Shown here piece by piece: positions 14,160 to 20,623 of a stretch of DNA of 20,623 nt. The number at the start of each line of letters is the position of its first letter. Within the stretch, counting starts at the first letter, position 1. Below the pieces are notes generated by a model. That model did not search any database. It was not told where the DNA came from and saw only the letters and a list, made by a program, of their open reading frames with translations. This DNA is from JBHHYR01 sp046757585 (lineage in GTDB: Bacteria > Desulfobacterota > Binatia > HRBIN30). The stretch is taken from assembly GCA_046757585.1 (NCBI GenBank), contig JBHHYR010000052.1, positions 1 to 20,623 of the forward strand, in the 5' to 3' direction. The translations under genes were made by a program, and so were the position numbers.

Positions 14160-15275
14160 TCACCGTTGCCTCCGGGCAGGCTCCGCAACCTCGCGGTATA
14201 GGGCCAAGACGGTCTCAGCAACGCGGCGCCATGTGAACGCGCGTGCCCGCTGCATGCCCGCGCGGCGCAACTCCCGGCGCAAACCCGGGTGCTGCGCCAA
14301 TTCCACCAAGGCGCAGGCCATCTGCGCATCATCCGACGGATCGATGAGCCTGGCCGCGCCGCCGCACACCTCCGGCAAAGACGTCGTCGCCGAAGTCACT
14401 ACCGGCACACCGCACGCCATTGCTTCCAGCACTGGCAGACCGAAACCTTCGAGGAGGCTTGGGAAGAAGAACAGCAGACTCCCAGTCATCAATCCCGGGT
14501 AGTCCGCATCGGGCACAAAACCGAGAAACGTAACACGCCTGGACAGGCCGGCTGTTCGGACGAACGCCCGGGCCTCAGATTCCGTCGGACCCTGGCCGCC
14601 GGAGATGCCAAAGCACATGTCCGCTGGCAGACGCGGCAACGCCAAGGCAAACGCCCGCAACGCTGAGACCAGATTTTTGCGCCGGCCGAAGCCGCCGCCG
14701 AAGAGTATGTACGGCTGTGTGAGACGGTAACGCCGGCGGACGAACGCCACCGTCCGTTGATCCTGTGGGACATAGCCGGGGCTGGGCGCCAGCGGCACTA
14801 CCCGCACCCGGCCCGCGTCAATGCCCAGCAGGCGAACGATCTCGTTTTTCGAGAACTCCGACAGGGTCATGATCAGCCGTGACCGCTGTGCCACGTCTCG
14901 GTAGCGTCGCTGCCAGCGCTCCCGGGTCCTGCGGGAACCCATGTCGGGCCGTGACAGGTAGAAGATATCGTGGAGCGATCCGAGGTACGGCACGAGATCG
15001 TCATACGCGGGTAACCGTTGGTAGGTTGCATGGTACGCGTCGAGGGTGCGGAACAGCCTGCGATTGAAGGGCTCTTGGATAAGACGGATGTGAAAGCGGC
15101 TGTTTCGGGGCCGCCAGATCCGGTGGGGTCGTTTCAACGCCCGGGGGCGGTAGAAGAGGTAGTATTCTCCGTCCGGGTCGATGGCGGCCAAACCACGAAT
15201 GAGGTTGACGACGAAACGCGAAATGCCGACGATCCGAGTCTGCGCAGTAACGGTGGCATCGATGCCAAACTTCAC
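14160..15275 (-). CDS. GT4 family glycosyltransferase (mannosyl/rhamnosyltransferase-like)
   Basis: Predicted GT-B retaining glycosyltransferase of the group often acting in O-antigen or core synthesis. With the GTG at 15275 the product has 371 residues and begins VKFGIDATV, then GISRFVVNLIRGLA, the usual start of this subgroup. Other marks are LHDIFYLSRP, SEFSKNEI, the donor-binding loop GRRKN (197-201), LGFVPDADYPGL and the E-x7-E motif with E276 and E284 (EGFGLPVLEAMACGVPVV). GAGGGAG lies eight nt before the GTG. The frame stays open 30 codons upstream but without family similarity. It lies 64 nt after the methyltransferase gene on the same strand, probably a two-gene unit. Donor sugar is not determinable. 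Confidence 0.9.
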   Translation of the reverse strand: MKFGIDATVTAQTRIVGISRFVVNLIRGLAAIDPDGEYYLFYRPRALKRPHRIWRPRNSRFHIRLIQEPFNRRLFRTLDAYHATYQRLPAYDDLVPYLGSLHDIFYLSRPDMGSRRTRERWQRRYRDVAQRSRLIMTLSEFSKNEIVRLLGIDAGRVRVVPLAPSPGYVPQDQRTVAFVRRRYRLTQPYILFGGGFGRRKNLVSALRAFALALPRLPADMCFGISGGQGPTESEARAFVRTAGLSRRVTFLGFVPDADYPGLMTGSLLFFFPSLLEGFGLPVLEAMACGVPVVTSATTSLPEVCGGAARLIDPSDDAQMACALVELAQHPGLRRELRRAGMQRARAFTWRRVAETVLALYREVAEPARRQR

Positions 15276-15339
15276 CGGTAGGGCTCCCTCGAACACGGGG
15301 TGTGCGTGTTCTGTACCGGCGGCTTCGCCAGCCCACCGT

Positions 15340-16176
15340 TCATGCGCTCCCGTCCCGGCGCGCACGCCGTTTTCCGCGAGACTGGCGCAGTCGCAGGTGC
15401 CACAGGCGCCACGCTGGCAAGCGCGAGTCCCGGTGCACCAGGAGGTGGAGAAAGTCGATCCCGGCGAAACGGAGCGACCACACCCACTTCAGCCCCGCCC
15501 GTTCTGCCGCCCGGTGGAGGCCAGACCGGCTAAACAGCGTCACATGTTGGCCGTGCTCTTGAGCCAAGTACGACCAAGAGGCATCGTGCTGGTGCTCGTC
15601 GAAAAGTTCTGTAGACAAGACCAGCAGCCCCTTGGGGGCCAGGAGAGAGCGGAGGTGGCTCAGCACGCCGACGGGGTCGAGCAGATGTTCGGAGACTTCG
15701 ATACTCGTGATCAGATCAAACCGTCCTGCGGGCAGTTCTCGGGCAATGCGTCCCTCGGCGAAGCAGGGAGTGGAAATCGGATCGTATCCCCACGCGTCGT
15801 AGCCGTGGTCGAGCAGCAGCTGCACGAGAAGTCCTCTACCGGCACCGTGATCCAGGCTGCGGCACGCTTGCGGGAGAAGCCCCACGAAACGCATGCGCCG
15901 CAGCGTCGCCTGGACGAATAGAGTTCGTTGCACCAGCCCGTAGTCGGGATCGGGAACCGGAACGGATGTGTATGCCCGCGCGAGCCACCAGGGGTGGGGA
16001 AGGAGCAGCGAGTGGCAATCGCGACAGAGATAGTAGGTAACTGGTACATCACCCAGCAGCGTTCCGTGGAAGGCTGGCCGCAAGCCACCACCGCAGATCC
16101 GGCACGGTTCGGCGGCGACGTCTCGCACCGCATCGCCTGGTGACATCTCGCGGAGTGCCCGGGCCTCTTCCATCAT
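15340..16176 (-). CDS. SAM-dependent methyltransferase with N-terminal zinc ribbon
   Basis: Predicted class I SAM methyltransferase (Methyltransf_23/COG2227 type) of 278 residues. A small zinc-ribbon-like N-terminus has C25, C28, C51 and C54 (CRIC, CRDC). The Rossmann part follows: motif I LDHGAGRGLL (108-117), acidic YDP at 131-133, SIEVSEHLLDPVG, then HGQHVTLFSRSGLHRAAERAGL. This layout is common in methyltransferases of LPS and sugar clusters, so a glycan or lipid-linked sugar is a reasonable substrate, but that is inference. The C-terminus is Arg rich. Starts at 16176, 16173 and 16146 are all possible; none has a good Shine-Dalgarno. The first would share bases with the start codon of the divergent gene at 16175. 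Confidence 0.85.
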   Translation of the reverse strand: MMEEARALREMSPGDAVRDVAAEPCRICGGGLRPAFHGTLLGDVPVTYYLCRDCHSLLLPHPWWLARAYTSVPVPDPDYGLVQRTLFVQATLRRMRFVGLLPQACRSLDHGAGRGLLVQLLLDHGYDAWGYDPISTPCFAEGRIARELPAGRFDLITSIEVSEHLLDPVGVLSHLRSLLAPKGLLVLSTELFDEHQHDASWSYLAQEHGQHVTLFSRSGLHRAAERAGLKWVWSLRFAGIDFLHLLVHRDSRLPAWRLWHLRLRQSRGKRRARRDGSA

Positions 16177-17440
16177 GCAACTGGCGATCTTTCAGCCCCG
16201 GTTCCAGCAGGTGGGCGGAGCGGAACGGCTTGCTGCCATGCAAGCTGCCTATTTCCAGAGCCAGGCAATCGATGTCAAGGTCGTTACCATGGGGTTCGAT
16301 CCGACCCTCTGGCGGGACCAGCTGGGAACCGTGCCTGTCGTATGTGTCGCCAAGCGGCGGTGGACCGATCTGTTCACTGCCTGGAGTCGGCTAGCGAAAT
16401 TACGGCGGCGGGCCCAGCGCGCCGCGGCGCACCTCCGTGGCTGCGACGTGGCGATTGCCCACAATTATCCCTGCAGCACGATGCTGGCCGTCAGCGATAT
16501 TCCCGCTCGAAAAATCTGGCAGTGCAACGAAGTGCCAAAGAACCTGCACGTGCGTGAGGGGAATCCCGCCATGGCAGCGCGCGTAGCGGCAGCGGGCGGG
16601 GGGGCGGCGGAGGAGGTGTCCCGCGCCTTCGCCCGGCAACTGCGGGCGTACGACCGGGCCCTGGCACGCAAGGCGTCCCTCCATGCCCGGCGTGCCTTCG
16701 ACGTGAAAAACGTCCGCAGATTCGACGAGGTGTATGCGATCAGCCAGTTTAGCCGGGACAACGCCCGGCGCATTTACGGCCGCTGCCGCGCGGAGATCAT
16801 TCCACCGATGGTCCGATTTCCTTCTCCCATCCACCGGCGCAGCGGTCTTGACCGCAGCGGTCTCCATATCCTGGTGCATTCGCGCCTAGAGCGGCCCAAA
16901 AACATCGACACCGTCCTGCGCGGCTTCGCTCGTTTTCGACAGACCGCGGGCCGGCACGCCCGGCTGCACGTGGTCGGTGACGGCACATACCGCCGCCGCC
17001 TGCAGTGCTTGGCCCGGGAACTTTGTCCTGCCGACGCGATTCAGTTTCACGGCTACTTGACGGAGCTGGCGGTGCAGCGGGTTTACGCCGCGTGCGACGT
17101 GCTGGCGTTTCTGCCGGTCGACGAGCCATTCGGCATGGTCTTTCCGGAAGCCGCGGCGCACGGTTTGCTATTGATCGGCCCGAGCCACGGTGGCCCGCTG
17201 GAGATTCTCGACGGCGGGCGGCTGGGGTGGACCTGCGACGCCTTCGCGCCGGACGCCCTGGCAGACGTCCTCCATGAGGTGTGGGCGCTCGATGATGCAA
17301 CCGTGGAGCGGCGGCGCGCTGAGACCGATCGTGCCTGCCGGGCACGCTACGCGCCCCAGACCGTTGGCCCGAAGCTGCTCGCGCTCTTGCGCCAGGTGAG
17401 CGGAACGCCTGGCGCGATCTACGGTGGCAGCAGGATGTAG
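16175..17440 (+). CDS. GT4 family glycosyltransferase
   Basis: Predicted GT-B retaining glycosyltransferase of 421 residues. The acceptor domain begins MQLAIFQPRFQQVGGAERLA, with the GGAER loop at 14-18, and includes HNYPCSTMLA and WQCNEVPKNLH. YAISQFSRDNARRIYG (188-202) precedes the linker. The donor domain starts near 231 with HILVHSRLERPKNIDTVL, then LHVVGDG and the E-x7-E motif with E317 and E325 (DEPFGMVFPEAAAHG). The N-domain has an Ala/Gly-rich stretch over a run of seven G. The start at 16175 is well placed for the family. The nearest GGAG is about 19 nt upstream, too far to be convincing, so translation may be leaderless or weak. Its 3' end overlaps the convergent GT2-type gene by 22 nt. 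Confidence 0.88.
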   Translation: MQLAIFQPRFQQVGGAERLAAMQAAYFQSQAIDVKVVTMGFDPTLWRDQLGTVPVVCVAKRRWTDLFTAWSRLAKLRRRAQRAAAHLRGCDVAIAHNYPCSTMLAVSDIPARKIWQCNEVPKNLHVREGNPAMAARVAAAGGGAAEEVSRAFARQLRAYDRALARKASLHARRAFDVKNVRRFDEVYAISQFSRDNARRIYGRCRAEIIPPMVRFPSPIHRRSGLDRSGLHILVHSRLERPKNIDTVLRGFARFRQTAGRHARLHVVGDGTYRRRLQCLARELCPADAIQFHGYLTELAVQRVYAACDVLAFLPVDEPFGMVFPEAAAHGLLLIGPSHGGPLEILDGGRLGWTCDAFAPDALADVLHEVWALDDATVERRRAETDRACRARYAPQTVGPKLLALLRQVSGTPGAIYGGSRM

Positions 17441-18297
17441 TTGCGGTGCTCGCCCAAGCGGAAGCCGAGGATGCGATTTTCGAGGAAAGACAGGGCCCGG
17501 TTGCGCAGTGTGTCATGGCGTTGCACGCTGCGCCCGTGGCGCACCGCCCAGTCCTTCGCGGCTATGCGGGCGCGCATCACAGCCGGATGTGTGCCCGCAT
17601 AGCGCGCACAGCCGTGCAGCCTGCCGAAATCAAACTCCTGATCCAGATCTGGGTACCGTTTGTCCGCCCGCTGGGGCCCGGCGTGAATCGTGTTGAAGGC
17701 GTGTGCCTTGCGCGTCATGTGGCGGGGTGGCCGAACCCACCCGTAATGAAAGACTCGACCACCGCTCTGCACGACACGCAACTTCCTCCCGCCTCGACGA
17801 AAGCCTTGGGCGCTTTTCCAGGAACGAACCCCGATCCCGGTACGAACGACCCTCACTTCACGCCGGTACCAGCCATGCGCGGTCTGATAGTGCTCGTAGT
17901 CAGCGAAAAAATGGAGGTAGTCGAACAACAAACCTTCCACGCGGCGGTCGTCGAGACAGGTTCGCATGCGGTCGACGAGCGGCATCAGATCGTCTTCATG
18001 GACCACTTCGTCGGCCTGCAGGTAAAAGGCCCAATCCCCCGTACACGCATCGAGCGCGATGTTCGTCTGCTGCGCGTTGGTAGCGCCGCGGACGAATTGA
18101 TTCCGGTCCCAGACCGTGTCGATGATTCTCAGCCTGGGGTCCCTGATGGTGCGCAGCAGCTCGGTCGTGCCGTCAGTCGAATCGCCGGCGGCCACGACGA
18201 ACTCGTCGCAGATCGGGAGGATCGAGCTGATCGACTCGACCACCGGGTAATAAAGATCAATCGCATTGCGCACGAAGGTGAAGCCGCTCACTCTCAT
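17419..18297 (-). CDS. GT2-type (GT-A fold) glycosyltransferase
   Basis: Predicted inverting GT-A glycosyltransferase of 292 residues. It begins MRVSGFTFVRNAIDLYYPVV, a start I recognise from a widespread group of GT2-like proteins in surface-polysaccharide clusters. It continues with DEFVVAAGDSTDGT (31-44), FYLQADEVVHE (91-101, where the DXD-type metal site is expected), the basic YRREVRVVR and VFHYGWVRPPRHM (182-194). Start ATG at 18297 is chosen because the family begins there. There is no clear Shine-Dalgarno, and the frame is open for a further 161 codons (to 18780), where it runs Arg rich and antisense to the heptose kinase gene. The acceptor and sugar are unknown. A TAGAAT hexamer 113 nt upstream is a candidate -10. 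Confidence 0.88.
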   Translation of the reverse strand: MRVSGFTFVRNAIDLYYPVVESISSILPICDEFVVAAGDSTDGTTELLRTIRDPRLRIIDTVWDRNQFVRGATNAQQTNIALDACTGDWAFYLQADEVVHEDDLMPLVDRMRTCLDDRRVEGLLFDYLHFFADYEHYQTAHGWYRREVRVVRTGIGVRSWKSAQGFRRGGRKLRVVQSGGRVFHYGWVRPPRHMTRKAHAFNTIHAGPQRADKRYPDLDQEFDFGRLHGCARYAGTHPAVMRARIAAKDWAVRHGRSVQRHDTLRNRALSFLENRILGFRLGEHRNYILLPP

Positions 18298-18655
18298 AGG
18301 GACCAGGGGTCGAATGTAGCTGACCGGCTGCACGGTGATCAACGGCCGCGCTGCGACCTCAGCCCTTTTGGCTCGCGACGTACGACGCTTTGACTTTCGA
18401 GAGCCCCTTATTCTATGCGAACCTTCATGCATGCTCTCGCCACGGGGCGCGGGCAATCCTGCGGTGTGCTCGTGGTCCTCGAGCGACTGCTGGGCAGGAT
18501 GCCGCCCGCTGGCGCCTGCGCCACCAGCACAGTGAAGACCCTGGGCCAAGGGGCCGCGCTGTTTCCGGCGGTTGCAACCGGCGCTAGCATCGCAGCCACT
18601 CCCGGCGCGCTGGCGCAGGTCTGCCCAGCCGGCGGGAGCCGCGACGGGGACCGCG
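18298..18655. other. 358-bp divergent intergenic region before the heptose kinase gene
   Basis: No gene is supported here: several frames are open, as is usual in GC-rich DNA, and none resembles a protein I know. On the minus strand TAGAAT (18415-18410) is a five-of-six -10 match without a good -35. On the plus strand TTGACT (18390-18395) is a five-of-six -35 match without a good -10 at the right distance. A perfect 12-bp palindrome CGGTTGCAACCG lies at 18569-18580, and TGGCGC-CT-GCGCCA at 18510-18523. These are possible operator sites for the divergent pair. Confidence 0.4.
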
Positions 18656-19645
18656 GTGCGTACAGGCAGTGATCCGAGCCGGCGCCTACGCGCTCTCGTT
18701 CGCCGCTTCGCGTCGGTGCGCTTACTGGTCATTGGCGACCTCATGCTCGACCAGTTCATTTGGGGACGCGTGGATCGCATCTCCCCGGAGGCGCCGGTGC
18801 CCGTGGTCCACGTGACCCGTGACAGCTTTCATCTCGGCGGGGCTGCCAACGTGGTGCACAACATCCGTGCCTTGGGGGGTCAGGCCACTGCTTGCGGAGT
18901 GGTTGGCCGCGACAGCGCCGGCGCACGCCTGCTGGCTGAGCTCAGACGGATCGGCGCGGCGAGCACGGGGGTCGTGACGTCTCGGGAAAGCGTGACAGTC
19001 CGGAAGACCCGCGTCATCGCTCACAACCAACAGGTCGTTCGGTTCGATCGGGAGCAGGCTGATCACAGTGGTACCGCGGCAATGCGCATTCAACGGTTTC
19101 TCCAGCGGCACGTATGGGACTTCGATGCCGTCGTCCTGTCGGATTACGGAAAGGGTGTCATCACGGAGGACGTGCTAGCGACGTTGCGGACGGTGCATGC
19201 ACAGCGGCCGCTGCGGCTGGTCGTGGACCCGAAAAAGCCGAACTTCGCGCACTACCATGGGCTCACGCTTGCGACCCCGAACCTCCTCGAGGCGTCTGAG
19301 GCCGCCGACGTCGACATTCGTGATGACGCCAGTTTACGTGTCGCAGGCGCGAGGCTGCTCGAACGTTGGGACGCGGAGGCCGTCCTGGTAACCCGTGGCG
19401 CGCAGGGTATGTCGCTGGTGGCCCGGCACGAGCGCGTCCGTCACTTTCCGACGGCGGCGCGCCAGGTGTTTGATGTCACCGGCGCGGGCGACACGGTGGT
19501 GGCCGCCTGTGCCCTCGCCCTCGCCGCCGGCGCGCGCCTGGACGAGGCAGCGGTCATCGCGAACCATGCAGCCGGCGTCGTCGTCGCGAAGATCGGGACC
19601 GCCGTGGTAACGGGACCGGAGCTCCTCAGCGCGGTACAGGGCTGA
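18656..19645 (+). CDS. rfaE1: D-glycero-beta-D-manno-heptose-7-phosphate kinase (kinase-only HldE/RfaE1 type)
   Basis: Phosphorylates heptose 7-phosphate to the 1,7-bisphosphate, part of the ADP-heptose route to the LPS inner core. The product is a PfkB/ribokinase-fold kinase of about 329 residues. It shows VIGDLMLDQFIWGRVDRISPEAPVPV, HLGGAANVVHNIRALGG, DYGKGV, DPKKPNF, TPNLLEA and the catalytic DVTGAGDT with D279. There is no C-terminal cytidylyltransferase domain, so the adenylyltransferase half found in E. coli HldE must be encoded elsewhere. GTG at 18656 is chosen because GGGGA lies five nt upstream and the length fits. A TTG at 18572 would add 28 residues of low-complexity sequence. It is 16 nt before the yicC gene, so the two are probably co-transcribed. 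Confidence 0.93.
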   Translation: MRTGSDPSRRLRALVRRFASVRLLVIGDLMLDQFIWGRVDRISPEAPVPVVHVTRDSFHLGGAANVVHNIRALGGQATACGVVGRDSAGARLLAELRRIGAASTGVVTSRESVTVRKTRVIAHNQQVVRFDREQADHSGTAAMRIQRFLQRHVWDFDAVVLSDYGKGVITEDVLATLRTVHAQRPLRLVVDPKKPNFAHYHGLTLATPNLLEASEAADVDIRDDASLRVAGARLLERWDAEAVLVTRGAQGMSLVARHERVRHFPTAARQVFDVTGAGDTVVAACALALAAGARLDEAAVIANHAAGVVVAKIGTAVVTGPELLSAVQG

Positions 19646-19661
19646 GCCTCGTGAGGTGTTC

Positions 19662-20537
19662 ATGCGCAGCATGACAGGGTACGGCCAAGCCAGCTGGCAA
19701 CGGACGGGATGTGCCGTGACGGTCGAAGTGCGTGGCCTGAACCAGCGATTTCTGGAGGTGAAGTTGAACATGCCGCGCGAGTACTGGCCGTGGGAGAGTG
19801 ACCTGCGCGCCCGCGTGCAGCGCCTGGTAACGCGGGGCAAGGTTGACGTCTCGATCTTCCGCGGCGGTCGCACCGACGCGCACGCCAGCGTCGAGGTCAA
19901 CGTGCCGCTTGCCAAGGCCTACGTGGCAGCGTGGCGGGAAGTGCAGCGCGCCTTGCGCCTGCCAGGTACCATCGACCTGCGCCTGTTGCAGGGCCGGGCC
20001 GACCTGCTGCGCGTCGTCGAGCGCCGCCCGGACGCGAGCAGCGAAATGGCCGCGGTGCGGGCGACGTTGCAGCGGGCTCTCACCGCGTTCAACAGGGACC
20101 GAGATCGTGAGGGCCGCACCTTGGGGCGCGACATGTGCGCCCGCGTGCGCCATCTGCAAGATCTCCAAGGCCGAATCGCGCGCCGGGCTGCTCGTCTGAC
20201 CCCCCAGCGACTGATCCGGCTGCGCCAGCGGGTGATGTCACTGTTGCCCGACAAGGCCGTCCACGAGGACCGTCTCGTGCAAGAGGTGGCACTGCTCGCC
20301 GAGCGCAGCGACGTCACCGAAGAGGTGGTCCGGCTGCGCAGCCACTTGCAAGCGCTTGCGCGTGTGCTGCGGGGCCGTGGCCCAGCTGGCAAACGGCTCG
20401 ATTTCCTCCTGCAAGAGGTCCATCGCGAATTTAACACCATCGCCGCGAAAAGTGCGGACCTGGAAGTCACCGATCTCACCCTGCGCGCGCGCGGCGAGAT
20501 CGAGAAGCTGCGGGAGCAGGCACAAAACGTCGAGTAG
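19662..20537 (+). CDS. yicC: YicC family endoribonuclease
   Basis: Member of the YicC family; the E. coli protein is reported as an endoribonuclease. The product has 291 residues, the usual length. It starts MRSMTGYGQASWQ, then VEVRGLNQRFLEVKLNMP, with a C-terminal DUF1732-like part that includes HEDRLVQEVALLAERSDVTEEVVRLRSHL (about 202-230) and GKRLDFLLQEVHREFNTIAAKS (about 244-265). These acidic and His residues are strongly conserved in the family. ATG at 19662 is preferred over the GTG at 19656 because GAGG lies five nt upstream. It lies 16 nt after the kinase gene. In many genomes yicC is followed by gmk or remA; the next start is outside the window. Confidence 0.95.
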   Translation: MRSMTGYGQASWQRTGCAVTVEVRGLNQRFLEVKLNMPREYWPWESDLRARVQRLVTRGKVDVSIFRGGRTDAHASVEVNVPLAKAYVAAWREVQRALRLPGTIDLRLLQGRADLLRVVERRPDASSEMAAVRATLQRALTAFNRDRDREGRTLGRDMCARVRHLQDLQGRIARRAARLTPQRLIRLRQRVMSLLPDKAVHEDRLVQEVALLAERSDVTEEVVRLRSHLQALARVLRGRGPAGKRLDFLLQEVHREFNTIAAKSADLEVTDLTLRARGEIEKLREQAQNVE

Positions 20538-20580
20538 GCTCTGGAAGCCGCCGCCGTCCCGTCCGCCTATCGGGCAGCAG

Positions 20581-20609
20581 CCTCTCGTTGTCGTACGGAC
20601 ACGAGGAGG
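20581..20609 (+). promoter_or_regulatory. Hairpin containing a Shine-Dalgarno-like tract after yicC
   Basis: The left side CCT-CTCG-T-TGTC (20581-20592) and right side GACA-CGAG-G-AGG (20598-20609) form 11 pairs with one bulged base on each side and a GTACG loop. The right arm contains GAGGAGG, followed by an A/T-rich stretch (20611-20623) unlike the rest of the window. This fits the leader of a next gene whose start codon lies just past the edge. There is no U-tract, so termination is less likely. Confidence 0.5.
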
Positions 20610-20623
20610 CTAAAATAAATTCA

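Noticed and set aside
18572..18655. TTG-initiated extension of the heptose kinase
   Set aside because: Low-complexity residues, rare start codon, and a better placed GTG with a purine tract at 18656.
18298..18780. 161-residue N-terminal extension of the GT2-type protein
   Set aside because: Arg/Ala-rich, partly antisense to the heptose kinase gene; the family starts at MRVSGFTFVRN.
1..20623. CRISPR array, tRNA or rRNA gene, insertion sequence, prophage or defence genes
   Set aside because: No regularly spaced repeats, no cloverleaf, no rRNA-like sequence, and no transposase, integrase, nuclease or toxin-like proteins were seen.

Overview
The window comes from a GC-rich Gram-negative bacterium. 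Heptose-7-phosphate kinase and a cluster of glycosyltransferases point to an LPS-bearing outer membrane. The gene orders rpsO-pnp-M16 peptidase-dut and nrdR-ribD, and the B. subtilis-type PurF (propeptide plus Fe-S cysteines), resemble deltaproteobacterial (Desulfobacterota/Myxococcota/Binatota-like) genomes. That placement is inference from synteny and protein style; no rRNA is present to confirm it.

Region 1 (1-12978, all minus strand, transcribed right to left) is a housekeeping block: rpsO, pnp, an M16 zinc peptidase, dut, purB, purC, purS, purQ, purL, purF, nrdR and ribD (its last residues lie beyond the left edge). PurF, PurL/Q/S, PurC and PurB perform steps 1, 4, 7 and 8 of IMP synthesis, and PurB also acts in AMP synthesis. 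Dut and NrdR act on the dNTP pool, and RibD uses a GTP-derived intermediate, so the cluster joins purine, deoxynucleotide and flavin metabolism. Several pairs are tightly coupled (purQ/purL by TGATG, purB/purC by 19 nt). Other gaps hold inverted repeats: one next to the nrdR ribosome binding site, one between nrdR and ribD, three between the peptidase gene and dut, and mutually exclusive pairings in the pnp leader.

Region 2 (about 12979-18655) is an accessory cell-surface cluster with alternating strands: GT4 (+), GT4 (-), zinc-ribbon SAM methyltransferase (-), GT4 (+) and a GT2-type transferase (-). It lies where many genomes have truB upstream of rpsO. Two of its genes face each other with start codons sharing the same CATG, and two others overlap at their 3' ends.

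Region 3 (18656-20623, plus strand) holds a kinase-only heptose gene (rfaE1 type) and a YicC-family endoribonuclease gene. It ends in a hairpin that includes a Shine-Dalgarno-like purine tract, probably the leader of the next gene, whose start is not in the window.

I saw no rRNA, tRNA, CRISPR array, insertion sequence, phage gene or recognisable riboswitch. I found no convincing new defence or mobile system. The most notable material is the set of structured intercistronic regions and the unassigned surface-glycan cluster.
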